A stretch of DNA of 64,000 nt, taken from Pomphorhynchus laevis. Taxonomy: Eukaryota > Acanthocephala > Palaeacanthocephala > Echinorhynchida > Pomphorhynchidae. Location of the stretch: the NCBI GenBank assembly GCA_012934845.2, contig WNNJ02001922.1:1-64000 (forward strand). The letters are read 5' to 3'. The first letter of the stretch is position 1, and each line of letters begins with the position of its first letter. Below, in pieces: positions 55,801-64,000 of the stretch. The notes beneath the pieces were generated by a model. It made no database searches. It saw only the letters and a program-made list of their open reading frames with translations, and was not told the origin of the DNA. Position numbers and translations under genes: made by a program.

Positions 55801-57739
55801 GAATATAAGATTAGTTAATTTTACTAACGCTTCTTTAATATCTACTAAATCTAGATTTGTATAAAGAGTACTAAAATCGTATGTATTTATATTTTGAAAA
55901 TTTATTCTTTTTGTCTGTTCTAAAAATTCTTTTGTAGAATAAATACTGAAATAGTGTTTTATACCAGTATTAATTTCGATTACCTTGCAATATTTTTCAA
56001 AATGTGCTTTAATTAATTTAAGTATTTTATTCATATAGACAGAAAGTGGTTTGCATGTACATTTAAACGCACTACATATTCTATTCCAATATAATATATG
56101 TATAATTTTATTATCTATTTCAAACTTTCCTTTATAAAGGAAAGTTTGAAATATTTTTATTCCTCATATAAACAGAGTGTGATTTTAAAAAGTATAAGTT
56201 ATTGTTTATATTAAAGCTATGAATACCACCTCTAACATAAAAATATTATGATAAATAATAGCCAGAAAATTTGTTAAGCCTGTAAAACTTGTAAACTTCT
56301 TTGCTTCAAACTGATTAAATAGGAAAAACAAAATAGGAATTTTGATGTGCTGAAAATAACTGAAAAAATGTGCGATTATATATAATTATAATACTATAAT
56401 TGTGCAGTCATTGTAACAATGACTGCACAATATTATGACTGTATAAAATGATGGTAATATTGTGTAGTAATATTCAGTATTGGTAAGTCTCACCAGCTAC
56501 TGATCCAACACCTATACGCTCACGTTTCGGTGTTTTAAATGTTGGCTGACGATCACTTTGACAATAAGAATAAAATACTTTCGTCTTATATTTTGCAAAT
56601 TTGCAATAAGAAACATTTGTAATAACTGATCTGATCTGATTAATTGAAATCACTTATAATTTTAAATTAATTCAGCGTAAGACTAAAGTATTTCATTAAA
56701 CTCAGACGAGTGAAGTGATCATCAGCCAACATTAAAAGGACCGAAACGTGAAACGTTGGTAATGAATCAGTAGCTGATGATGTTCATCAGTACTAAAATG
56801 TAGCGTACTGCTGTTAGCTTATAGATAAGATATTAAAACCTAAAGTGTCATCAAAAATTTCAATTGTCTTGATATAATTGCAGACTCAGTCGAATGGTGC
56901 GATACTTTTTAAATTTAAGTGTTTTAATACCCACTCTATTGCATTAACCCATTAATAATTTTACCGCATAACAGTTTAGTAAACAACGAAGCATCGTATG
57001 ATATTATATTGTCATCTAGAGTAATTGAATCTCCTGATAACCATACGCTGACAAAAGTTGTGCAAGACATTGTATTTCGAAAAGCGTTATCATACAGTTG
57101 TAGTGAATAAAAGCAAAAATCAGAATCAAACATAAAATATGATCTTCTCAGCGTACAAATAGCCGTTTCGGCTCGATACGCGGGACTAAACAAACTAAAA
57201 AATTAAGGTTTGTATGTCTCACTAATCATCGGCCCATATCAGAATATATAAATTTTTAATAATAAAATGATTGATAAAGTATTTTAAATAAAACAGTATA
57301 CCTGATCTACAATCATTAGTATAGTTTTCATTGAAAATTTACGTGAGCAGAAAGAAAACAGATCTTCCAGACTGGGGCCCAGAAGATCCATTACCAATAC
57401 ACAAAAGTCTCTGTCTATACCAAACCATCTGGGATTTTATAGAATAAATGAAAGATCAAAAACAGAATTGTCTACCTTATTCTTGGAATGCCAAGACACC
57501 CGCTCAAAATACGATACAGCTTACTTTCATATAGTAATTGCGGATGTCGAGTTTTCATATGTTCTACCTTAATGGCAACTTCCTAAACAAAAATATCTAC
57601 TTTTGTTTCAATTAAGATATTTACTTACTTCACCGTTGTTTATATTAATCCCCAAGAAGATTACGCCAAAGCTTCCAGAACCAATCTTTCGTATAATCCG
57701 ATATTTGCTCGCCACAGTTGATGACGACGCTAGGAATGC
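46874..57739 (-). CDS. CSNK1A1: Casein kinase 1 alpha, serine/threonine kinase (first exon not found)
   Basis: Minus-strand exons are about 57739-57629 (start uncertain), 57582-57476, 57428-57302, 53566-53468, 51862-51723, 50581-50428 and 47611-46874. All donors and acceptors found are GT/AG and phases agree. Kinase motifs in order: glycine loop [10 protein letters not shown], lysine in [44 protein letters not shown] in [12 protein letters not shown], the CK1 signature [34 protein letters not shown], and [27 protein letters not shown] and [14 protein letters not shown] point to CK1 alpha rather than gamma. In the family CK1 alpha phosphorylates beta-catenin and other primed substrates. The last exon adds about 190 residues of Ser/Asn/His/Gln-rich tail, far longer than the usual short CK1 alpha tail. 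Two introns are 46-47 bp; others are 1.1-3.7 kb. The exon carrying the start codon must lie upstream of 57739. Confidence 0.93.
48770..48895. mobile_element. Fold-back MITE, truncated copy
   Basis: The arm acaatatttcgatatctctt (and following) pairs with gatagcaaggtctatcgaca before 48895. It is related to the fuller element at 53692-53835. Its outer right arm is missing where the LINE begins. Confidence 0.6.
48903..49379 (-). mobile_element. LINE 3' fragment in CK1 intron 6
   Basis: Minus-strand 3' end of the LINE family. The C-terminal domain is open ([57 protein letters not shown]) and is followed by the terminus gcacgcatttgccacgttaa. It is truncated at 49379 and fused to a copy of CK1 exon 6. 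It is one of the better-preserved copies. Confidence 0.92.
49380..49491 (-). pseudogene. Partial copy of CK1 alpha exon 6 fused to a LINE
   Basis: Repeats 50473-50581, the first 109 bases of exon 6, with one base change noticed (catcacgtac for cataacgtac). It encodes [17 protein letters not shown] and [17 protein letters not shown], then runs directly into LINE sequence. The upstream end coincides with the exon's 3' splice site and is closed by a 12-base fold-back (ttctaggtcgtc / gacgacctagaa). Joined to exon 5 through the new AG, the frame would hit a stop within four codons, so it is unlikely to be a functional alternative exon. Confidence 0.92.
53692..53835. mobile_element. Fold-back MITE, near-palindromic, about 140 bases
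   Basis: Two arms of about 65 bases: gaagaaaaaaaatactttat, then catttcgatagcgcctgcta on the left; inverted on the right as gatagcaggagctattgaaa and taagtaaaggaaaatagttt. The spacer is only a few bases. It lies in CK1 intron 4. A related copy is at 48770-48895. Confidence 0.8.
54556..56160 (-). mobile_element. Penelope element in CK1 intron 4
   Basis: On the minus strand the RT begins near 56100 (weak YWN region) and continues in a 179-codon frame at 56034-55495: [60 protein letters not shown]. The C-terminal segments follow with small duplications near 55260-55380. The tail ends near 54680. It is sense to CK1, 5'-truncated, and has a few frame breaks. Its last 385 bases nearly equal those of the WDR5 intron copy. 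Confidence 0.9.
56399..56431. repeat. Perfect 33-base palindrome
   Basis: attgtgcagtcattgt and its exact reverse complement, separated by one base. Could form a hairpin; no associated gene feature seen. Confidence 0.85.
56485..56790. mobile_element. Fold-back MITE with ~75-base inverted ends
   Basis: The left end caccagctactgatccaaca, then gctcacgtttcggtgtttta and atgttggctgacgatcactt, is inverted at the right as agtgatcatcagccaacatt, then ggaccgaaacgtgaaacg and aatcagtagctgatgat. The arms match with several mismatches. The centre is AT-rich and no protein is encoded. It is in CK1 intron 3. Confidence 0.8.
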
Positions 57740-60700
57740 CTTTGAAAATCATTAGATACTTGTCAATGTTGCAGGATAAAAAACAATTAACTAAGCAATT
57801 CGATAATGTACTGACAAATTGTGATTTTAATAATTTGTGGCCTATCGAATATGACAATCTTAGTAGTCAATATTGTTCGATAAATGCTGTTTCATTCATA
57901 AGATTTATTTGTCAGTCTCCTGACAAATCATTCAACCAACGTTTTGGAAAAATACTAGATGGATTATTACTATAGAAGATCGTATGGTTTAATAGAAATA
58001 AATATAAGGCATTTGAGAGAGATAAAATTACGTAAATAAACGCATGAAATGATCAAGAAAGCGTGTAAAATCACGTAATCATTATCTTGAAGGTTGTAAA
58101 CCAATAAACTAAAAAGATTATGGTTCATCGATAAACCTTTTACTTCTTCAGCATTAAACTATGACCAACTTGAAAATGGTTGCATTTTCATATTATTTTT
58201 GATAGTGATTGATGATTAAGTTTTGATGATTTTATTAATACTTTAATGAAAATATACCTTGAATAAACAGTGTTGCGTATATGAACACATTTAGGTTCAA
58301 AATAAACAACAATTATGACAAAGAACCCTGTATCTTCATTATATAGTAAGATATATAATGTAAAATTTACATTCGTTGCATTCGGAAGGTTTTTAATTAA
58401 AATGTGATGACCGAAACTTTAATGTTTTTTTAATAAAATTTGTAAGGATTTAATCACCATCTTTTCGAAATTTATCTGCCTACAAGTAGCTGCAATTTAC
58501 TGTTGGCTCATTTGCAGAACAGAATTTGCTAAGCAATGACTGTTGTGCAGAAACCAAATCATCAGACAAAACGGATGCTTTACAATATCATCCGCATAAA
58601 GGATCAACTCATATAAGATAATCCTTTATACACAGCAGATGTCAAAAACATGAAACAAAAGAATTTTCGGGCTAGAATTGCTTACAGATCACACACATAT
58701 ATAACAAATGAATATGAGAGATTGATGCCGTCAAAAGATTAAGTTAATAATTTGCATAAAACAAATCAATGAGGCTATATTTGATTTTTACATTGCGAAG
58801 AGTTTAGTCACGACGATGTTTATGGTTGTTGTATTGAAAGCCGTTTGAAAATGATAACTACCTTGAAGAGAGGCTTAAAATGTTCAAATGTCACTTGGAA
58901 CACGACATTGCAATACCAAACTGAGAACATATGACAAAATAATCATTAAAAAGATATAAGGTTCTTACTTACGAACCTCATTGAATAATAGACCCAATAA
59001 ATCGAAAATACTTTATGATATGCCTAATGCACAGCTTAACCGGACCATTCGCCTTATAACAGTTCATTGCAGACTTTTACAATTTCTTAGAGAATGAATC
59101 GAAAATGGATATGAGTTAAACTGCTTAGTTCAATCTCCATTTATGGCTTTAAGCATCAGTGAAAACCACTGTATAATGATAAATTACTACAAAGGTCGCT
59201 ACTAATATTTTTAAATTTACAAAATATACATAAAATATCGTTACGTTCGAATCTATCTCTTCGTTTATAGGAATTTGATTTCGATGGTCAAGTCACAGCG
59301 AGTGAATTAAACTGTTGTAATTGGTAAGTGTTTTAACCAACAGATGTTGGTTAAAACAGTTACTTTGTTCTTTAATCTAAGGAACGTGCTTTGTGTTCCT
59401 TAATTTTCGGTAAATTGACGAAGGGATTTTAAATATAGATACACATGTTGAAGAAACCGTGCTCATCAGTTTGTATGTGAAAGACTTTGGGTATTCCATT
59501 GTGTAATGTATTCTTCTACTCTTAATAGGAGACTTGACGGAGCGTAAAATTAAGCGCTTGACATATTTGCGACATTAAATTGTTGTTATTAAAATAATCT
59601 CATTATTTTACTTATTTGACTTGCAATACAGATCAACCACAAAAGACAACTAACCCTAATTTCTCGATCGCGAATCCCTGTAGACATTCCTGGTGTTAGT
59701 CTAGAAAAAATACAAATTGCAATATTTATCAATATTTATTATCGAGAATAAGTAAACTATTGGCGCGAATCTATTGGATAATAAAGCAATTCAAAATTAC
59801 ATAATTACTAAAAATGGCAGTATTTTAAATTTAAATACTCTACACTAATATAAAAAACAAATCAGCTATTTGACAAAACAACAATTGAAGGTATTCTCAG
59901 ATCAAAGAGCTATGCATTAAATTACCAATTATTGTAAGCAATGTAATGTAGCAGCAATATTTCGGGGACTAATTTCAAATACAATATTTTTTAGGTATTT
60001 AGTAATTTATAACAAATATTTAAATTAATATTTAATAATAATACAAATTTATTTAACGTGGCAAATGCGTGCCAGCAGCACGCATACAAGTCCACTAACA
60101 AAAGATGATGAAAATGTCAAGCAGATAAATTGTTTAAATGGGATCGGATTTGTCGTTTGAAGCACGGCAGGGAATTGATTGGCGTATATGAATGGGTATA
60201 TGAATATTAATTAAATATTAACAAATATTTAATATTTACTTAAACATTTATTCCAGTCTACGAAGTGTATACATAACATATATTTTGTGTATTCACGGGT
60301 TATATAGTTGTGTACAACGTTTTAAAGGTATTGATTACATCAAAAATATGATTATTTTATGCTAAAGATGTAAATATTCCATAAAATTTATAATTAAGAC
60401 GATATTTTTTAATGTTTTAAGTAAATAGCTTTTAGCATATAACTTCCTATTACATTTGCGATATAAAACTGGCTAGTATGCCTTGTAAAGGGGGAATAAG
60501 TTGTGAGCAATGACAACGAAATATTGAATTAAAAATCTTCTTCAAATTTGCTAAATAAGCGTTAGAAAATAAAATCGTTTTGCCTAGTATTGATGCAGAT
60601 TAATAATTCTAAAATAATGCACATAACTTACATAAACCGTCAATGCTTAAAGAATATTCGAGCATTGTCTGTTTTCTATTTTCTATTTTTTATCTCAAAA

Positions 60701-61393
60701 ACATAATTTTTAATTAATTTACTATATTGCGTAGAAAAGGATTTTGTAAAATTTTAAAATTTAAACAAATGCATAATTTAAATGTAAATTTACGCAAGAC
60801 TTCGATATCGTAACATGTATTTAATGTTACATTTTTATTTTCCATTTTGCTTCATACCTTTACAAATACTTATAGTTCACTACAGTAAATAGTTTAAATA
60901 AGCAAAACATTTTTATTATAAAAAAATGCAATTATTCAAAATATTTCGAGCTGGAAGAATGCCGTTGATATTATTAATAGCACTAATATTGAAAGAAATA
61001 AAAAACTTACAAAAGAAGATGGTACTTGAATTAGTTTTGTCGCAAATTGGATAATATTTATAAACTTAACTATCAATTTATAAAGTTCAAATTTTTAATT
61101 CGAGACACACAACACAATTTTTTCTTAAAAGCTGAACGCATCCTAATAAATTTTCAATCCTGCCATATTATCGCTTTTATATTCTCAAAGATTAAATATT
61201 ATCATAGATATCCGACAACTCTTCTAATGTAAACGAATACGCTTATAGATATAAATTTAAGCAAGTATCCTTGTAACTCAAATAGAAGTAAGTATTCAAC
61301 TTTTCGTATGGTAGGTACTGTTTACGCTACTTTTTCTCTACAGTGTGTGAATCCTTGATATTAGAAGATTAGCTTTTAAATTGATCTTAAATT
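57740..61393. other. Large gene-poor stretch upstream of the identified CK1 exons
   Basis: Probably CK1 intron 1, with the missing first exon either here or beyond. Apart from the LINE/SINE tail at 60050-60195 I see no repeat or exon I can name. An 85-codon plus-strand frame at 57718-57975 overlaps the CK1 glycine-loop exon. Confidence 0.5.
60050..60195 (-). mobile_element. LINE or SINE 3' end, same subfamily as 20.2 kb
   Basis: Terminus ggcacgcatttgccacgtta on the minus strand, preceded by the cggatttgtcgtttgaagca segment (plus-strand spelling) shared with 20203-20350. Confidence 0.75.
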
Positions 61394-61490
61394 ACTACGA
61401 CGAAGTTTAATCGTCGTAATATAATCGATTATATAATCAATTATAATAATCGTAATATAATTGATTATAAGATCGATTATATTACATGCA
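61394..61490. repeat. Palindrome-rich AT segment before a Penelope copy
   Basis: ttacgacgaagtttaatcgtcgtaa forms an inverted repeat, followed by several overlapping taatcgattata-type palindromes. It directly precedes the Penelope element and may mark its insertion junction. Confidence 0.5.
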
Positions 61491-61496
61491 TAATCG

Positions 61497-62695
61497 TTAA
61501 AAAATATTGCAAGGTAATCGAAATTAATACTGGTATAAAACACTATTTCAGTATTAATTCTACAAAAGAATTTTTAGAACAGACAAAAGGAATAATTTTC
61601 AAAATATAAATACATACGATTTTAGTACGCTTTATACAAATCTAGATTTAGTAGATATTAAAGAAGCGTTAGTAAAATTAATTAATCTTATATTCGGAAA
61701 AAGATATACATATATATGTTATAATAATTATAACGCCTATCTAACAAAAATTAAACCATCAAATAAATATAAATATATGGATAAAATTGAATTAATAGAA
61801 TCCTTAAATATTTTGATAAATCAAAATTATTTAAAAGTAGGGACATCTATATTTAGACAAGTAAAAGGTGTTCCAATGGGTGGTAATAGTAGCCCAATTA
61901 TAGCTGACTTGTTTTTAAGCTTTATAGAATATGAATTTGTTCATAACTGTGTAAAAACTAAATCTAAACAATATAAATATATGAAATATGTTTCGATACA
62001 TTGATGATATATGTGTATTTAATTCTAATAATTTTTATTCAATTAGTGAGCAAATTTATCCAGAAAGCCTTATTCTTAACAAAACCAATATTAATGATAA
62101 AGAAGGTGTATATCTAGATATGAACATTAAATTAACATTAACTAAAACTACTATTAATTTATATCGTAAAGATGACATATTTAAATTTACAAGAAACATA
62201 TTTTTGCATGAGCATTCATGCATACCATATAATATAAAATATAATACATTAAATAATGAAATTTTAAGAATTGCAACAATATGTAATGATATTGGCTTTC
62301 TTCAAAATCATTTAAATAATTTAATAGATACATATTTTAAACTAGGTTACTATAAAAATAACATCAAGCAGAAAATAGTAAAATATATAAATCAACACAA
62401 TAATATAAAGAATAAATTTAAACTTAAGTGGCAAATTTTTATGGATGGATAATAAATAATATACTTTGCATTAGAATAAGATACTAGATAGTTATTTCAG
62501 AGGAAATACATCATTAGCATGTATTTGGCCCCGCTGCTATGTTGGGTAGAGGAGTTAGGGGCCGAAACCTGATAGCATAGCAGTTCCTCCTGATGACCTC
62601 TAATTCTTATTCTGATACAACGTCTGTTATTTATTAGTCAATTCATAAAAATGACGTTTATTTTAAATTTTATTTTTTTTTTTATTTTTTAACTT
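61497..62695 (+). mobile_element. Penelope-like element, best-preserved RT copy
   Basis: The coding part runs from about 61497 to 62452 with few frame breaks: [140 protein letters not shown] and [20 protein letters not shown]. Two long frames overlap at 61988-62004, just before the catalytic YIDD. The tail (about 62440-62660) follows, with the pseudoknot-like segments listed below. The RT entry region and endonuclease are absent, so the element is 5'-truncated. Confidence 0.93.
62498..62602 (+). other. Structured 3' tail of the Penelope family
   Basis: Three pairings can be drawn. Hairpin aaataca (62504-62510) with tgtattt (62520-62526). Stem ggcccc (62527-62532) with ggggcc (62558-62563). 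Stem ctgctatg (62534-62541) with catagcag (62576-62583). The second and third stems cross, giving an H-type pseudoknot. The outer cagagg (62498-62503) could pair with cctcta (62597-62602). The segment recurs in most tails of the window. No function is shown. Confidence 0.5.
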
Positions 62696-63400
62696 GATTA
62701 AAATTATAGAAAATCTAAAAACAATTATTAATTTTATTATTTAATTATTAAATTTTGATTTAGCATTATTATGTTTTGTTTATTTTATAATTATATAACA
62801 ATACGTAGACTCAGTTAGCTGATAATCGTGTTATAAAAATGCGATTGGACTAAGAGTGATCTGTTTTATTCAATTCTACATAAGAATAAAATCAAATCAC
62901 TTGACTGGAGGTGACATATTTTATACTGTGATAAATTAGGACCGTAAGATGCGACATTAAAACTATGGAGAGTTAAAGACGAGAAAGGCTTCCGGTGAAC
63001 AAGACTCAGTGATACGAGATTTTTGATGTACGCAAATTATGGAGAAACTACAATGCCACAACCAATACATTCTTAATGTGATTTCAGACTTATCTATAAC
63101 TGATAAGTTATAGGTGTGCCTTTGGTATACTTATGCCGTCACCGGACTAGTATTCTATTCTAGAAGACGTATCACAAAGCAAAGACTATTTTTTAAGCAC
63201 TTTATGTAAAGGTTGCCGAACATCGTGAGCTGCGATTGGCACCTACCTCAGGTTTGTGGCAAACCCTGGGTGGCTAAATCGCAAAAGACTTGAAAGGACC
63301 TGATCTCTACACTCATCTGAACGAAGACAGAGTAAGTAAAAGGAAAAGTAGAATTTATTTGTCATTTTTTATATTACTTTTTCTATGCTGTCTAATTTAT
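62696..63400. other. Intergenic stretch, possibly LINE 5' sequence
   Basis: From about 62930 the composition becomes less AT-rich. The part up to 63400 may belong to the linker of the LINE that follows, but no motif proves it. Confidence 0.35.
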
Positions 63401-63404
63401 ATAT

Positions 63405-64000
63405 TAAAAACCTTTATTATACTCATCCTCAGATTGGATGAGGTGTTGAACGATGTTATGAAGCTCGATACGTTTACATCTCCGGGACCAAACAATATTG
63501 CCCCCTTCCTAGTCAAATCCCTAGCGAACGTAATGAGTAATGTTTGAACTATGTTCTTCAGATACAGCTTGGACACATCTTGGATTCCTGACAGTTTGAA
63601 ATGTGCAATTGTGGTGCCTATTCCCAAAAAGCATTCTGCTAGCTTTTGCGCGGACATTCGATCCATTAGCTTGACCAGCGTATTCTGCAAACTTTAAGAA
63701 AGAATCATTGCTAGTAGAATCAGGGATCATTTGGATCGTAATCACATATTGATTAAATCTCAACATGGTTTCAGGATAGGACGTATACTGTATCACTATG
63801 GATTCTATTTATATATTTATGAGTGGGTCAGGCAATTTCTATCGAATAGGTCTTTCCGAGTTTGTGTAAGAGTGTGTTTTCTTATTCAGTGAATGTTAAT
63901 ACTGGTGTACCGCAGGGATCAGTCCTTAGCCCACTGGTCTTTATACTCTTCATTAATGATCTGCGAATCCGCTTATCAAGCTCTCATCTAGCTTTTGCAG
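63405..64000 (+). mobile_element. CR1/Jockey-type LINE, partial, continues beyond the window
   Basis: RT start with TSPGPNNIAPFLVKSL, then TSWIPDSLKCAIVVPIPKKH, SISLTSVFCKL, RIRDHLDRNHILIKSQHGFR, WVRQFLSNRSFRVCV and near the end NTGVPQGSVLSPLVFI and SSHLAFA. The motif wording is close to that of the LINE at 2.3-3.8 kb (opposite strand), so it is the same or a sister family. Frame breaks, and a deletion removing the segment with the first catalytic Asp, show the copy is dead. Confidence 0.88.

Noticed and set aside
56936-57193. 85-codon minus-strand frame in CK1 intron 3
   Set aside because: Considered as a CK1 exon, but the kinase sequence runs from the 57302 exon directly to the 53566 exon without it; no recognisable domain.
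57718-57975. 85-codon plus-strand frame overlapping CK1
   Set aside because: Its 5' part is antisense to the CK1 glycine-loop exon, it has no acceptable splice or promoter context, and no family was recognised.
62498-62602. Canonical hammerhead ribozyme in the Penelope tail
   Set aside because: CTGATGA and GAAAC boxes are present, but I could not draw the three helices with the conserved core in any permutation; only a pseudoknot was kept as a hypothesis.

Overview
The window is AT-rich nuclear DNA from an invertebrate animal. It holds three host genes that can be followed exon by exon, embedded in a dense mass of retroelement debris. The genes mix very short introns (45-55 bp) with introns of up to about 8 kb, and the repeats are Penelope-like elements, CR1/L2-type LINEs and one hAT. 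This pattern would fit a flatworm, but another small-intron invertebrate cannot be excluded.

Layout. 1-9.8 kb: a TA repeat, a remnant of one Penelope lineage, a LINE on the minus strand (2.3-3.8 kb), a fold-back transposon interrupted by a LINE tail (4.5-5.4 kb), one unrecognised exon (5.6 kb) and several 3' fragments of the main Penelope family. 10.0-17.7 kb: a complete nine-exon WDR5 gene on the plus strand, with a Penelope copy in its last intron. 18-30 kb: almost only repeats, including a 464-bp perfect duplication, one unrecognised exon and tandem Penelope fragments. 31.0-42.8 kb: a complete three-exon UTP23 gene on the minus strand. Its two introns hold a 1.5-kb unit that recurs inverted at 44.9-46.6 kb, several fold-back repeats, a hAT nested in a Penelope tail, and a broken Penelope copy in which endonuclease-like pieces lie upstream of the reverse transcriptase. 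43.2-45.3 kb: a 5'-truncated LINE. 46.9-57.7 kb: casein kinase 1 alpha on the minus strand, seven coding exons found; the first exon with the start codon was not identified. 57.8-64 kb: mostly non-coding, then the best-preserved Penelope RT copy (61.5-62.7 kb) and the start of another LINE that runs off the window.

The three host genes (histone-methyltransferase scaffold, small-subunit rRNA processing factor, signalling kinase) are unrelated housekeeping genes and show no sign of shared control. The most unusual points are: a copy of the 5' part of CK1 exon 6 fused to a truncated LINE, ending almost exactly at the exon's 3' splice site and closed by a fold-back; an unnamed repeat family encoding a CxxC/HxxxC zinc-finger-like peptide followed by an LSKLSL motif, seen in five copies and two subtypes; and a conserved Penelope 3' tail that can form a pseudoknot.
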